The notes: a model not told the origin generated them from the sequence alone. A stretch of 64,000 nt of DNA from an uncultured Porphyromonas sp. (GCF_902489635.1 NZ_CABUAN010000001.1:75504-139503); one strand, 5' to 3'. Positions 45,662 to 55,552 are shown, numbered from the stretch's first letter. Translations and numbers: made by a program.

Positions 45662-46795
45662 ATGGATCAGACACCCAAGATCAATAGATGGCTATTACCG
45701 CTCTCAGGTATTTATGGAGTGGGCGTGTCGCTACGCAATAGCCTTTACAATATGGGGCGTCTGAGGAGTCACACCTTCCCCATACCCATCATCTGTGTCG
45801 GCAATCTAGCCGTGGGAGGTACGGGCAAGACCCCGATGATAGAGCATCTCATACGGATGCTTATGGGCGATCTGCGTATAGCTATCGTCTCGCGTGGCTA
45901 CAGACGCAAGTCTTTTGGGCTTAAGGTAGCCGAGCTGGGCGATAGTGCCAGCCGCATAGGTGACGAGCCTGCGCAGCTCCTACGTAAGTTTGGCGACAAG
46001 ATACAGATCGTCGTGGATGGCAACCGGGTGCGAGCGATCAATTACCTAGTTAATCAGCCCTACTCGCAGCGTCCCGATGTGATCCTGATGGACGATGGCT
46101 TCCAGCACCGCTCTGTGCAGCCATCGTTCTCGATACTTCTGTCTAGCTACAACAGACTCATGACGGAAGATGTGCTACTCCCCGCCGGACGCCTGCGAGA
46201 GCCAGCACGTGCGCGCTATCGTGCCAATGTGGTAGTCGTGACCAAGTGTCCTACCCTACTCAAGCCGATAGACTGCACCTTTACAGAGCGCCGGTTAGAT
46301 CTCTACCCACATCAGAAGCTCCTCTTTAGCGAAGTTAAGTATGAAGATCCCGTACCCATCTTCCAGAGAGATGCAGATCCCACCAAGATAGACACCAATG
46401 CGGTGGTCATCGCCATCTCTGGCATATCACATCCTGAGGAGTTCTTTGCTTATGTAGAGCGAGGCTTCTCACGTGTGGTGACACTCCCCTACGGAGATCA
46501 TCATCACTACTCGAGACGCAATGTCACCACGTGGGAAAACATCTTGACAGACTACCTCGTGCGTGGCTCAGAGGTCGTCTTCCTCTGTACCGACAAAGAC
46601 GCCGTCAAGATCTTCGAGCTAGAGTCCTATATGAGTCCTGAGCTACGTGAGCGATTCCTCCGACTACCTATACAGGTACGCTTCAGGTCTCACGGAGAGG
46701 AAGATCTGCGGGAGTTGGTCATGAGCCATATAGCTCAGTTCACATCAGAGCAAGCTCAAAAAGAGGAGCAAGAGGAGAACGAGGAAAAGGAATAA
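45662..46795 (+). CDS. lpxK: Tetraacyldisaccharide 4'-kinase
   Basis: Phosphorylates the 4' position of the lipid A precursor at the inner membrane. 377 residues. P-loop in VGNLAVGGTGKTPM, SRGYRRKS, GDEPAQLL and VILMDDGFQHR are the LpxK motifs; FLCTDKDAVK lies near the C terminus. The end is a Glu/Gln-rich tail (KEEQEENEEKE). In Porphyromonas-type lipid A this phosphate can later be removed. It is 43 bp after sppA and 3 bp before thiL. Confidence 0.95.
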   Translation: MDQTPKINRWLLPLSGIYGVGVSLRNSLYNMGRLRSHTFPIPIICVGNLAVGGTGKTPMIEHLIRMLMGDLRIAIVSRGYRRKSFGLKVAELGDSASRIGDEPAQLLRKFGDKIQIVVDGNRVRAINYLVNQPYSQRPDVILMDDGFQHRSVQPSFSILLSSYNRLMTEDVLLPAGRLREPARARYRANVVVVTKCPTLLKPIDCTFTERRLDLYPHQKLLFSEVKYEDPVPIFQRDADPTKIDTNAVVIAISGISHPEEFFAYVERGFSRVVTLPYGDHHHYSRRNVTTWENILTDYLVRGSEVVFLCTDKDAVKIFELESYMSPELRERFLRLPIQVRFRSHGEEDLRELVMSHIAQFTSEQAQKEEQEENEEKE

Positions 46796-46798
46796 TCT

Positions 46799-47833
46799 AT
46801 GAATACACCGATCTCTGACTTGGGAGAGTTTGGACTAATCCGCAAGCTCACCGAGCAGTTTGCCATTACATCTCCCGACCGTGTCCGCATGGCTGTGGGA
46901 GACGACGCAGCTATCTTACAGATGCAGCCTAACGAAGAGCTATTGGTCACGACCGATATGCTCCTCGAGGGGGTACACTTCGACATGACCTATATGCCAC
47001 TTAAGCACTTAGGCTACAAAGCGGTCGTGGTCAACGTCTCCGACATCTGCGCCATGAATGGCATACCCCAGCAGATCACCGTCTCTCTAGGCATCTCAGC
47101 TAAGTACACCACCGAGATGCTCGAAGAGCTCTACAAAGGTATCGAACTAGCGTGCCAGCACTACCAAGTCGACCTAGTCGGTGGAGATACCTGCGCCTCG
47201 CGAAACGGGCTTGCCATCAGCATCACATGCCTAGGATCTGTCCCCAAGGGAGAGGCTGTCCTGCGCTCTGGCGCTCAGCCCAACGACCTCATCTGCGTCA
47301 CGGGCAATCTAGGCGCAGCCTACATGGGCTTCCAACTACTAGAGCGAGAGCACCGCACCTTCCTCAGCGCACCGACAGAGGAGTTTGAGCCACACTTCGA
47401 GGGGTACGAATACCTGATCGAGCGTCAGCTCATGCCGTCAGCACAGCGCTGGTTGCGTGGCAAGCTAGCCGAGCAGGGAGTCACGCCGACAGCGATGATA
47501 GACATCAGCGACGGCCTGAGCTCCGAGCTGCTCCACATAGCAGAGCGATCACAGGTAGGTGTGCGAGTCTTTGAGGATCGACTCCCTCTCGATCGTGAGA
47601 CGATAGCTCTCTGCGAAGAGATGAATATGTCGCCCGTCACGGCAGCCTTCAATGGTGGGGAGGACTACGAGCTCCTCTTCACCGTGCCACTGGCACAGGT
47701 CGGGCAAGTATCGGCCATCGAGGGGGTCTCTATCATAGGACACGCTACGGACGCCTCCGAGGGGTGTCGCTGGGTATCGACCGATCGTGCCGAGCACGAA
47801 CTCAAAGCTCAGGGCTGGAACGCCTTCGACTAG
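46799..47833 (+). CDS. thiL: Thiamine-monophosphate kinase
   Basis: Makes thiamine diphosphate from thiamine monophosphate and ATP. 344 residues, AIR synthase-type fold. Seen: GEFGLIRKLTEQF, VGDDAAIL, TTDMLLEGVHFD, VNVSDICAMNG, GGDTCAS and MIDISDGLSSEL, with AFNGGEDYELLFT near the C terminus. All are conserved ThiL motifs. It ends the sppA-lpxK-thiL run; a long palindrome array follows. No TPP riboswitch was seen. Confidence 0.94.
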   Translation: MNTPISDLGEFGLIRKLTEQFAITSPDRVRMAVGDDAAILQMQPNEELLVTTDMLLEGVHFDMTYMPLKHLGYKAVVVNVSDICAMNGIPQQITVSLGISAKYTTEMLEELYKGIELACQHYQVDLVGGDTCASRNGLAISITCLGSVPKGEAVLRSGAQPNDLICVTGNLGAAYMGFQLLEREHRTFLSAPTEEFEPHFEGYEYLIERQLMPSAQRWLRGKLAEQGVTPTAMIDISDGLSSELLHIAERSQVGVRVFEDRLPLDRETIALCEEMNMSPVTAAFNGGEDYELLFTVPLAQVGQVSAIEGVSIIGHATDASEGCRWVSTDRAEHELKAQGWNAFD

Positions 47834-48388
47834 CCCCTTCCCTTCCACATCTCAAGTCATAAGCTTGTTCTAAAGCTCACACAGGGGGTGTCTATCCTAC
47901 TTTGTCAATAAGGAACCTCCTCTACAGGTTTCCAAAAACTTTCCAGCCTTGGAAAAATAAATTTCCAACGCTGGAAATTTTATTTTCCTCCCTTGGAAAC
48001 TTAGTTTTCCTCCGTTGGAAATTTTCTTTTCCACCGTTGGAAAAGAAAAATCCCCACGTAGGGATCTCAGAGTTCCTCCGCTGGAACTAAAAAGTTCCTC
48101 CCTTGGAACTAAAAAGTTCCTCCGCTGGAACTAAAGAGTTCCTCCCTTGGAACTAAAAAGTTCCAAGAGAGGAATTGTTTTTGGAACTCGTACATATAAC
48201 ATACTCAGCACGATACAGACAGCGCGGACAACGTCCCCGCTCGACGACTCCCCACAGACAAAGAATTAGCGGGAGGGCTTCCCTATCAATCGTGACTCGT
48301 AAGGTCTGAGAAGTTGGAGGGATTGCGTTGTCGTATGGGAGGAGTAAAATTCGTACCTTGGCACTCTCAAACTTTTACATTACATTTT
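47834..48388. other. Gap between thiL and LRR gene: long palindrome array B copy 2
   Basis: No gene is seen. Contains array B copy 2 and a weak -7-like TACCTTGG at 48354-48361 ahead of the LRR gene. Confidence 0.75.
47917..48222 (-). repeat. Palindrome-array element B, copy 2
   Basis: At least a dozen short palindromes. The right half is a 22-bp tandem repeat (AGTTCCTCCGCTGGAACTAA type alternating with AGTTCCTCCCTTGGAACTAA). The left half has TTTCCA...TGGAAA units with other centres (TTTCCAACGCTGGAAA, TTTCCACCGTTGGAAA). Its right flank, read on the minus strand (GTATCGTGCTGAGTATGTTA, then ACGAGTTCCAAAAA), matches that of array B copy 1. Confidence 0.88.
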
Positions 48389-50953
48389 ATGAAGCGACTT
48401 CTACTCCTTCCCGTACTCTTCTTGAGTATCCTAACCTCTATGGCGCAAGATGCGACAGTCCGTCTGCTTGTCAAGCCCGATGCGACAGAGGTCACGTTTG
48501 TCTATCGCCTCGCTCAGCAAGGAGCGACTGCGCAGATAGACCTAGGTGGCGGTGAGACCGCTACACTAGAGCAACCCGAAGCTGAGAAGCTACAAACCTT
48601 TAAGCACACATTTGCAGAGCCTAGTAACACACAGCGCACTATTGCCATCTCGGCAGATCAGCTAGTCACGCTACGCTTTACAAGTAGCAAAGCTATCTAC
48701 GGTGTCACACAGATTGCTACGCCCCTCCTAGAGCGCTTTAACTGTGACTACACAGCTCTGATGGAGAGCGAAGAGCTAGACTTCTCCGCTTGTCCTAAGC
48801 TTGAGGAGATCACGCTCAATGGTGCCGAGGTGTCTCGAGTCATCTTACCTCCCAATAGAGGCTTGCTCAAGACCTTCCAGTGGGCTACTCCGCTACTACC
48901 TACCCCTGACAGTAGACAGCTAAAGGAACTAGACCTATCAGGCTGCACAGCTCTAGAGAGTCTCTCGCTACAAGGTACTACGCTGCGTACCATCGATCTA
49001 ACCGATACGCCTCTTCTCAAGCAGCTTGTCATCACAGGTCTCAACAACAAGGCATATCCTCGTCAGCTGATCGGAGGCAAGGCTTTGACTCATCTAGAGA
49101 TGGTGACTCTGCAGTTCTGCGCCTTCACCTATGATATGCTTCCAGACCTCAACGAGACGCCACTGGACAACTTTAAGGTCTCGAAGATGTACTTCGCTCA
49201 TGTCGATCGCTCGCAGTATCGAGACATGACGGTCGATCTCTCCAACATGGCCTCTGCCAAAGGTATTGCGCAGGCACCGACACCCACGACCTTCACATGG
49301 TTCTATAAGGATGCAGCCAATAAGTGGCAGCCCATACCTGCCGACAAGGTGGTAGCTGGCGACAAGCCTGGGGTCTATACCATTGACGAGTCCTTGCTGG
49401 ATCCTACCACGCACCAGATTACGGTACGTGCCAAGCTCTTTAACGCTGGCTATCCTGATCTAGCCTTTTACAAGAACGGACTGCACACTTATAACATCAC
49501 GCTGCCCTACAAGCCCACGACGATGTCTCTGTCTGTGACTACGGAGTCTCCAGGTAAGGACGAGGATGGCTATGACATTGATGAGATAGATCTATCTCTC
49601 CAGATAGCTGCAGCTAAGGCCGGAACCAAGGTGCAGATCGACTGGGGCAGTGGCCAGCTTAGCGACTATACAATCCCCAAGGCTAATGAGCCTTTTACCG
49701 TATCCCAGACGGTAGACCTTGGGGCTAAGATCAAGCTTTATGGTCCCGTGACTCTCGTAGACGCTACGGCTAGCAAGATCGTCGCAGTAGCCTTCGAAGA
49801 TGCCGCAACAATTGAGACACTCCGTCTCTCTCGCAACAAGATCGAGCAGATAGACCTCTCTCGTCTGCCCAACCTCAAGGAGCTACAAGTCTCTGACAAT
49901 AAGCTCTCCGAGCTATCACTCTCTGCTACTCCCAAGCTAGAGGAGCTGTACTGCGGATACAACAAGCTCACGCAGCTACATGTAGAGCAGACACCACTCC
50001 TGAGCGTCCTAAACTGCAACGACAATCAGATCTCCGCTCTAGCTCTAGCATCTCTGTCTAAGCTGGAGATAGCCGTACTGAGTGGCAATGCCTTTGGCGA
50101 GAGTCTAGATCTCTCTGCCAACGAAAAGCTACGTGTACTGGACATCGAGAATTGTCAGCTCTCTCAAGTAAAGCTCGAGAGCGAGTACCTAGAGCGCATC
50201 AAGGCTAATGGCAATAAGCTCACTGAGCTACAGCTCATCCCCTACCCAGGGCTGGCGCTCAATCTACATAGCCTAGACGTACGAGACAACAGCTTCACTG
50301 CTTGTGATCTCAACGACCTGCTCATACAGCTACCCCCCGCAGGTGACACCAGCGAGGGCCTCTATCGAGTGCAGCTCAAAGGCACGCCAGGAGCTACGAC
50401 CTACGACAAAGTTCTGCTCAATGGCTGGATCGCTGATAGCGAGAGCACTAGCGAAGGGTGTGAGACAGCGAAGATTTTTGACGCCTCGACGAAGCCTCAT
50501 GGACATGCTTACATAGCAGTCGGTGATAAGAAGTTCAACTTTGCAGAACCTATCAGGAGGTCAGTAGGAGGCTCTATCGTACTGGTCCCAGACGAAGGCT
50601 ATATCCCCGATTACTGCAAGTGGGGCAACAAGACCAAGCTCACAGCAGAAGATAAGGCTGGGACTATATACTTCTTCGTCTTGTCCAACAACATTTTCGT
50701 CTCTTACGCCTTTAAGAAAGATACAGGCGTCGCTCCCGTGACCGACCGTCCTAATGTTTGGGTGATTACTCCGACAGCTACGGGCTGGGATATAGAGACG
50801 CCCTACAGCCAGACGAGCTATGAGCTGTACGACCTAGCAGGACAGCTCCGAGCACATGGCGTAACGGACCAGGCGGGACGTCTCTCTTGCGAGCTCCCCG
50901 CAGGAAGCTATCTACTCTCTATCGCAGGAGCAACGATCAAGCTGATACGCTAA
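48389..50953 (+). CDS. Secreted leucine-rich-repeat protein with type IX sorting domain
   Basis: 854 residues from ATG 48389; an in-frame ATG at 48314 would add 25 residues ahead of a clear signal peptide (MKRLLLLPVLFLSILTSMAQ), so it is rejected. The middle has two blocks of leucine-rich repeats, near 130-250 and 480-640 (SRNKIEQIDLSRLPNLKELQ, CNDNQISALALASLSKLEIA), with a loose Asn-Leu spacing. The C terminus is a type A sorting domain (SYELYDLAGQLRAHG, LPAGSYLLSI). So it is predicted to be exported to the cell surface by the type IX system. LRR proteins of this kind often bind host or bacterial surfaces; the ligand here is unknown. A hairpin terminator follows. Confidence 0.88.
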   Translation: MKRLLLLPVLFLSILTSMAQDATVRLLVKPDATEVTFVYRLAQQGATAQIDLGGGETATLEQPEAEKLQTFKHTFAEPSNTQRTIAISADQLVTLRFTSSKAIYGVTQIATPLLERFNCDYTALMESEELDFSACPKLEEITLNGAEVSRVILPPNRGLLKTFQWATPLLPTPDSRQLKELDLSGCTALESLSLQGTTLRTIDLTDTPLLKQLVITGLNNKAYPRQLIGGKALTHLEMVTLQFCAFTYDMLPDLNETPLDNFKVSKMYFAHVDRSQYRDMTVDLSNMASAKGIAQAPTPTTFTWFYKDAANKWQPIPADKVVAGDKPGVYTIDESLLDPTTHQITVRAKLFNAGYPDLAFYKNGLHTYNITLPYKPTTMSLSVTTESPGKDEDGYDIDEIDLSLQIAAAKAGTKVQIDWGSGQLSDYTIPKANEPFTVSQTVDLGAKIKLYGPVTLVDATASKIVAVAFEDAATIETLRLSRNKIEQIDLSRLPNLKELQVSDNKLSELSLSATPKLEELYCGYNKLTQLHVEQTPLLSVLNCNDNQISALALASLSKLEIAVLSGNAFGESLDLSANEKLRVLDIENCQLSQVKLESEYLERIKANGNKLTELQLIPYPGLALNLHSLDVRDNSFTACDLNDLLIQLPPAGDTSEGLYRVQLKGTPGATTYDKVLLNGWIADSESTSEGCETAKIFDASTKPHGHAYIAVGDKKFNFAEPIRRSVGGSIVLVPDEGYIPDYCKWGNKTKLTAEDKAGTIYFFVLSNNIFVSYAFKKDTGVAPVTDRPNVWVITPTATGWDIETPYSQTSYELYDLAGQLRAHGVTDQAGRLSCELPAGSYLLSIAGATIKLIR

Positions 50954-50978
50954 GCATCTAAATAGCTCCAAAGCGAGC

Positions 50979-51017
50979 AAAGCCCCATACTCCGACCCTG
51001 TGAGTATGGGGCTTTTA
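50979..51017 (+). terminator. Rho-independent terminator after the LRR gene
   Basis: AAAGCCCCATACTC pairs with GAGTATGGGGCTTTT around a short loop. The stem is perfect for 13 to 14 pairs and ends in TTTT. Confidence 0.85.
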
Positions 51018-51097
51018 TGTGCACACATCGAATGTGTTACGCCTTGCAGGTCTATCTACGCTATCCTTTGCAGGGAGGTCAAGTTGTTGCTTTTTTG

Positions 51098-51105
51098 TAC
51101 CTTTG
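51098..51105 (+). promoter_or_regulatory. -7 element (TACCTTTG) for mscS
   Basis: TACCTTTG, 59 bp before the mscS ATG at 51165, just after the terminator. Confidence 0.6.
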
Positions 51106-51164
51106 GCTCTGCTAACTGAGTGCTATCGCAAATAAGAGCGACAGCACCAACTATATAGAAGTAT

Positions 51165-52097
51165 ATGCCTGAGATAAATCCAGAAAACATTATCCTCCCT
51201 GACTCAACAGCTCTGACGAAGGAGGAGATCGTCGATAGTATCGTCAACTTTAACCTAGCTGACACCCTCGGATCATGGGTCGATAAAGCACTTAACATAG
51301 GTATCCGCGTCCTCCTAGCTATCCTCATATTTTATGTAGGTCGCTGGCTGATAGGTCTTATCATGAAGGGCGTCACCCGACTCCTGGACAGGCGTGTCGA
51401 GGCGCTTGGCTTGCGACACTTCGTCCGCTCGATAGCACGTGCTGGTCTTTGGATTGTACTGGTTATCGTGGTGATCAATATCCTGGGCTTTGCCGCTGTA
51501 TCCTTCGCCGCATTGCTCGCCTCTCTCGGTGTGGCCATTGGTATGGCACTTTCAGGGCAGCTACAGAACTTTGCGGGTGGAGCTATCATCCTGATCACGC
51601 ACCCCTTCCGCATTGGCGACTACATCGTCTATCAAGATGTCGAGGGTACGGTACAGGATATCGGTATCTTCCACACCTCTATCACGACTACGGACAATAC
51701 GAAGATCTACCTCCCCAATGGTAATCTGAGCACTAACGTAATCAAAAACACCTCCGAGATGTCCACTAGACGCTGTCAGTGGAAGTTTCTCGTGGACTAC
51801 GACGTGCCGTTCGAGCGTGCTAAGAGCATCCTTATGACGGAGCTACTCAAGGATCCACGCATCCTACAGGATCAAGGCGTACTGGCGGTGATCTCGGATA
51901 TGACGGAGAGCAACTATACGATCATGATCCGTGTATGGTGCGCTAATGCGGATATGTGGGATCTCTTCTGGGACTTCAATCGTAGAGCTACCGAGCTCTT
52001 TGCTGGCGAGGGCTTCCCACGTCCATACTCCAAGGTCGAGCTGCGTAACAGCACTCCATATAATAATAAAGAGAAAGAGACTGAGTCTCACGACTAG
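51165..52097 (+). CDS. mscS: MscS-family mechanosensitive channel
   Basis: 310-residue small-conductance mechanosensitive channel opened by membrane tension under hypo-osmotic shock. Three membrane segments: VLLAILIFYVGRWLIGLIM, GLWIVLVIVVINILGF, and the pore helix LASLGVAIGMALSGQLQNFAGG with its Gly/Ala pattern. Then the beta domain (VYQDVEGTVQDIGIFHTSIT, YLPNGNLSTNVIKN) and a cytoplasmic vestibule region. One of the short MscS-like forms. It has its own promoter and sits upstream of pheT. Confidence 0.93.
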   Translation: MPEINPENIILPDSTALTKEEIVDSIVNFNLADTLGSWVDKALNIGIRVLLAILIFYVGRWLIGLIMKGVTRLLDRRVEALGLRHFVRSIARAGLWIVLVIVVINILGFAAVSFAALLASLGVAIGMALSGQLQNFAGGAIILITHPFRIGDYIVYQDVEGTVQDIGIFHTSITTTDNTKIYLPNGNLSTNVIKNTSEMSTRRCQWKFLVDYDVPFERAKSILMTELLKDPRILQDQGVLAVISDMTESNYTIMIRVWCANADMWDLFWDFNRRATELFAGEGFPRPYSKVELRNSTPYNNKEKETESHD

Positions 52098-52159
52098 TCT
52101 CTTCTGTCTCGCTTTATAACTCTATTCATCGGCTCCTAGAGAGCCTATGTCTGATTCGT

Positions 52160-54649
52160 ATGAATATATCTTTCAACTGGTTACAGCAATACCTGCCTCG
52201 TCTAGAGGGTTATAATCCAAATGAAGTAGCGGAGACGCTCACGTCCATCGGTCTCGAGGTGGCTGGCGTCGAGGAGACCGAGTCGGTACGAGGCGGTCTG
52301 CGTGGTGTCGTCATAGGGCGCACCCTCACTTGCATCCCCCACCCTAACTCCGACCACCTGCACATCTGCACGGTCGATCTCGGCGAGGAGGAGCCTGTGC
52401 AGATCGTCTGTGGAGCTCCCAATGTGGCTGCTGGTCAGACGGTCGTCGTCGCAACCGTCGGCACGACTCTATACGGGCCCGATGGCGAAGCTTTTAAGAT
52501 CAAGAAGTCTAAGCTACGTGGCGAGTCTAGTATGGGTATGATCTGCTCGCAAGTCGAGATAGGTATGGGCTCCGACAGCTCTGGCATCTGGGTACTAGAC
52601 GATGAGACGGTGCGGCCTGGGACACCAGCGGCCGACTACTTTGACCTAGCCAGTGATACCATCATAGAGATAGACATAACGCCTAACCGCGTCGATGCGA
52701 CCTCGCACTATGGCGTAGCGCGCGACCTAGCGGCTTACTACTCCTATCGTGATGGTCATGTAATCCGCGCAGAGCGTCCGACCCTAGCACAGCCTCAGGC
52801 AGTCGATGCGAAGGCTCCTGCTATACAGGTCGAGATGGAGGTCTCCGCTGAGGACTGTCCCCGCTATCAGGGGGTGACGATACGTGGTCTGAAGTGCGTC
52901 GAGAGTCCCGACTGGCTCAAGGAGAGACTCCAAAGCATCGGGCAGCGTCCGATCAATGCGGTGGTAGATGTGACCAACTTCGTCTTACACGAGATTGGGC
53001 AACCGCTGCACGCTTTTGACGCTCAGAAGATTGCTGGCGGTAAGTTGCGCATAGCTCATCTACCCGCAGGCACGCCTTTTACCACCTTGGATGGCGTAGA
53101 GCATAAGCTCACAGGGATGGAGAATATGATCTGCGACAGCCAGCTCACACCGCTCTGCATAGGTGGCGTGATGGGTGGACTGGACTCGGGCGTGACGATG
53201 GAGACGACAGACATATTTATAGAGGCGGCGAACTTCAATCCGACGATCACACGTCGTGCTGCTCGAAGCCACGGACTGAGCACCGACTCCTCCTTCCGCT
53301 TCGAGCGTGGACTAGATCCCGAGGCGACCGACTGGGCACTCCAGCGCGCTGTATCCCTCATTATGGAGATCTGCGGAGGTACATTAGCAAGTGAGATGGT
53401 GGATCACTATCGTAAGCACCTGGATCCCGTAGAGTTGACGATCTCTACCGACTATGTCTCTCGGGCTATCGGGCGCGACCTGACGGTTGACCAGCTACAA
53501 CTCATCTTAGAGGCTCTAGAGATGTCGCCTAAGGCTGTGGAGGGTGATGCTTTTGCCATCTCAGTGCCTCGCTATCGCTACGATGTGACACGTCCAGTGG
53601 ATGTCGTCGAGGAGGTGCTGCGCATCTACGGCTACAATGCCGTCCCACTGTCGGGCTATGTGCATGCGAGTCTCTCTAAGCAGAGCGACCAAGACCATAT
53701 CTATCACGCTCAGCTCAAGCTTTCGGAGCTACTCACAGGCTTTGGCTATCGGGAGATATTGAACAATTCGCTCACCTCTCGACAATACTTTGAGGGGCAA
53801 AAGGCTTTTGACCCCAACCAACTCGTGCCGATAGAGAATCCGCTGAGTCAAGAGCTCAACGTGCTGCGCCCCACCCTCCTCGTGGGCGGTCTAGAGACGA
53901 TCTCTGACAATGTGCACCGCAAGCAACCCTACTGCGCACTCTATGAGTGGGGCAACGTCTACCGCTACAAGCAAAACGACCAGGCGACTACTCCCCTAGA
54001 CCAGTACACCCAAGCCCACAGACTAGGCTTGTGGCTCTCGGGCACGCTCATGCCCAACAGCTGGACGACCCCAGGCGAAGCTACCTCTCCCTATATGCTA
54101 CGAGGGGTGGTCGAGAAGCTCCTAGCGCACATGGGCTTTACGACGGAGGACTACTCGGTAACTACACCAGCCGAGTGCCACGACCTATGGAACGACGTAG
54201 TCTGCTACACCGATCGAGAGGGCAAGAGCCTCGCCTACGTCGGTGTCGTGAGCAACTACTGGCTCACCAAGTGCGACATCAAGCAACCGGTCTACTACGC
54301 CGAGCTATACAGCGACACCTTGATGGCACATCTGCTACAGCACAAGGTGGTCAGCACGGGGCTGAGCAAGTACCCAACGGTGAAGCGTGACCTAGCGCTA
54401 CTTATCGACAACAACATCACCTACGAGGAATTAGCTCGCACCGCCAGCAAGGCCGAGCGCAAGCTACTTCAGCGTATCGAGCTCTTTGACGTTTACACAG
54501 GCAAGGAGCTCCCTAAGGGCAAGAAGAGCTATGCCTTGAGCTTCTACCTACGCGACGACAAGGGCACCCTACGAGACGCACAGATCGATGCCGCCATGAA
54601 GCGCATCTGGCAAGCCATCGAGCAGGAGTACCACGCTACGCTTCGCTAG
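52160..54649 (+). CDS. pheT: Phenylalanyl-tRNA synthetase beta subunit
   Basis: Large subunit of the alpha2-beta2 enzyme charging tRNA-Phe. 829 residues. Domain order: N-terminal ISFNWLQQYL, tRNA-binding (EMAP-like) domain with HPNSDHLHICTVD and IVCGAPNVAAGQ, B3/B4 editing region with GVTIRGL and NFVLHEIGQPLHAFD, B5 (DYVSRAIGRDLT), the catalytic-like core (YREILNNSLTSRQYF), and the C-terminal FDX-ACB domain (LSKYPTVKRDLALLIDNNIT). The alpha subunit gene (pheS) is not in this window. Confidence 0.96.
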   Translation: MNISFNWLQQYLPRLEGYNPNEVAETLTSIGLEVAGVEETESVRGGLRGVVIGRTLTCIPHPNSDHLHICTVDLGEEEPVQIVCGAPNVAAGQTVVVATVGTTLYGPDGEAFKIKKSKLRGESSMGMICSQVEIGMGSDSSGIWVLDDETVRPGTPAADYFDLASDTIIEIDITPNRVDATSHYGVARDLAAYYSYRDGHVIRAERPTLAQPQAVDAKAPAIQVEMEVSAEDCPRYQGVTIRGLKCVESPDWLKERLQSIGQRPINAVVDVTNFVLHEIGQPLHAFDAQKIAGGKLRIAHLPAGTPFTTLDGVEHKLTGMENMICDSQLTPLCIGGVMGGLDSGVTMETTDIFIEAANFNPTITRRAARSHGLSTDSSFRFERGLDPEATDWALQRAVSLIMEICGGTLASEMVDHYRKHLDPVELTISTDYVSRAIGRDLTVDQLQLILEALEMSPKAVEGDAFAISVPRYRYDVTRPVDVVEEVLRIYGYNAVPLSGYVHASLSKQSDQDHIYHAQLKLSELLTGFGYREILNNSLTSRQYFEGQKAFDPNQLVPIENPLSQELNVLRPTLLVGGLETISDNVHRKQPYCALYEWGNVYRYKQNDQATTPLDQYTQAHRLGLWLSGTLMPNSWTTPGEATSPYMLRGVVEKLLAHMGFTTEDYSVTTPAECHDLWNDVVCYTDREGKSLAYVGVVSNYWLTKCDIKQPVYYAELYSDTLMAHLLQHKVVSTGLSKYPTVKRDLALLIDNNITYEELARTASKAERKLLQRIELFDVYTGKELPKGKKSYALSFYLRDDKGTLRDAQIDAAMKRIWQAIEQEYHATLR

Positions 54650-54716
54650 ACTAGGCTAGACAATCCAATCATCAGACATATAAATCAACTAACATAGTTA
54701 AGTATCCAATCCAATC

Positions 54717-55442
54717 ATGGGAAGAGCATTTGAATATCGTAAAGCACGCAAACTAAAGCGTTGGGGCAACATGGCTCGTGTCTTCACGAAGCTAGGCAAA
54801 GAGATTACCATAGCAGTAAAGGCAGGAGGTCCTGATCCTGATACCAACCCACGACTACGCGTCCTAATCCAGACGGCAAAGAAGGAGAACATGCCTAAGG
54901 AGAACGTGGAGCGTGCTATCAAAAAAGCTACCGACAAGGACAGCAACACCGACTATAAGGAGATGAACTATGAGGGCTACGGCCCGCATGGCATCGCTAT
55001 CTTTGTAGAGACAGCAACAGACAATACGACCCGCACGGTCGCCAACGTACGTAGCTACTTTAATAAGTTCGGAGGCAACCTCGGTACGACTGGTAGCTTG
55101 GAGTTTCTCTTTGACCACCGATGCGTCTTCCACGTCCAGCCCAAGACAGAGATAGACCAGGAGGAGCTGATCCTAGACTTGATCGACTATGGCGTGGAGG
55201 ATATAGAGCAAGACGAGGAGGAGTGGGTCATCGAGGGCGACTTCTCTCAGAATGGAGCTCTCCAGGCCAAGCTCGAGGAGCTAGGATTTGAGATTAGCTC
55301 TGTCGAGTTCATCCGCGTACCCAACGATACACGCCCTGTCACAGCTGAGGAGCGCGAAGAGCTCAACAAGCTCATCGAGAGACTCGAAGAGGATGAAGAT
55401 GTGCAGAACGTCTTCACCAATATGGAGGACGAGGAGGAGTAA
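54717..55442 (+). CDS. yebC: YebC/PmpR-family transcriptional regulator or translation factor
   Basis: 241 residues. The start MGRAFEYRKARKLKRWGNMA is the conserved YebC beginning with the basic N-terminal domain, followed by FTKLGKEITIAVKAGGPDPD and NMPKENVERAIKKA, and an acidic C-terminal half (IEQDEEEWVIEG, PNDTRPVTAEE). Members act as DNA-binding regulators and, in recent reports, as factors helping translation of proline stretches; which applies here is not known. It stands alone between pheT and lepA. Confidence 0.93.
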   Translation: MGRAFEYRKARKLKRWGNMARVFTKLGKEITIAVKAGGPDPDTNPRLRVLIQTAKKENMPKENVERAIKKATDKDSNTDYKEMNYEGYGPHGIAIFVETATDNTTRTVANVRSYFNKFGGNLGTTGSLEFLFDHRCVFHVQPKTEIDQEELILDLIDYGVEDIEQDEEEWVIEGDFSQNGALQAKLEELGFEISSVEFIRVPNDTRPVTAEEREELNKLIERLEEDEDVQNVFTNMEDEEE

Positions 55443-55552
55443 CTGGCTCCTCTGCCCTCCCCGCAGCTTCGCACCGCCTTTTATTTTCTTTCTTACAGCA
55501 GATAGACTGTAGCACTGTTGCCCTTTACTTAGCGCACGAACCCCTTTAGCAC

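Noticed and set aside
47917..48222. CRISPR array
   Set aside because: Units are palindromes with variable centres and no unique spacers of constant length; no cas gene is near.
47834..48388. TPP or other riboswitch near thiL
   Set aside because: No conserved riboswitch motif was recognised; the region is explained by the palindrome array.
48314..48388. Upstream ATG for the LRR protein
   Set aside because: It would put 25 residues before an obvious signal peptide, so the ATG at 48389 is used.
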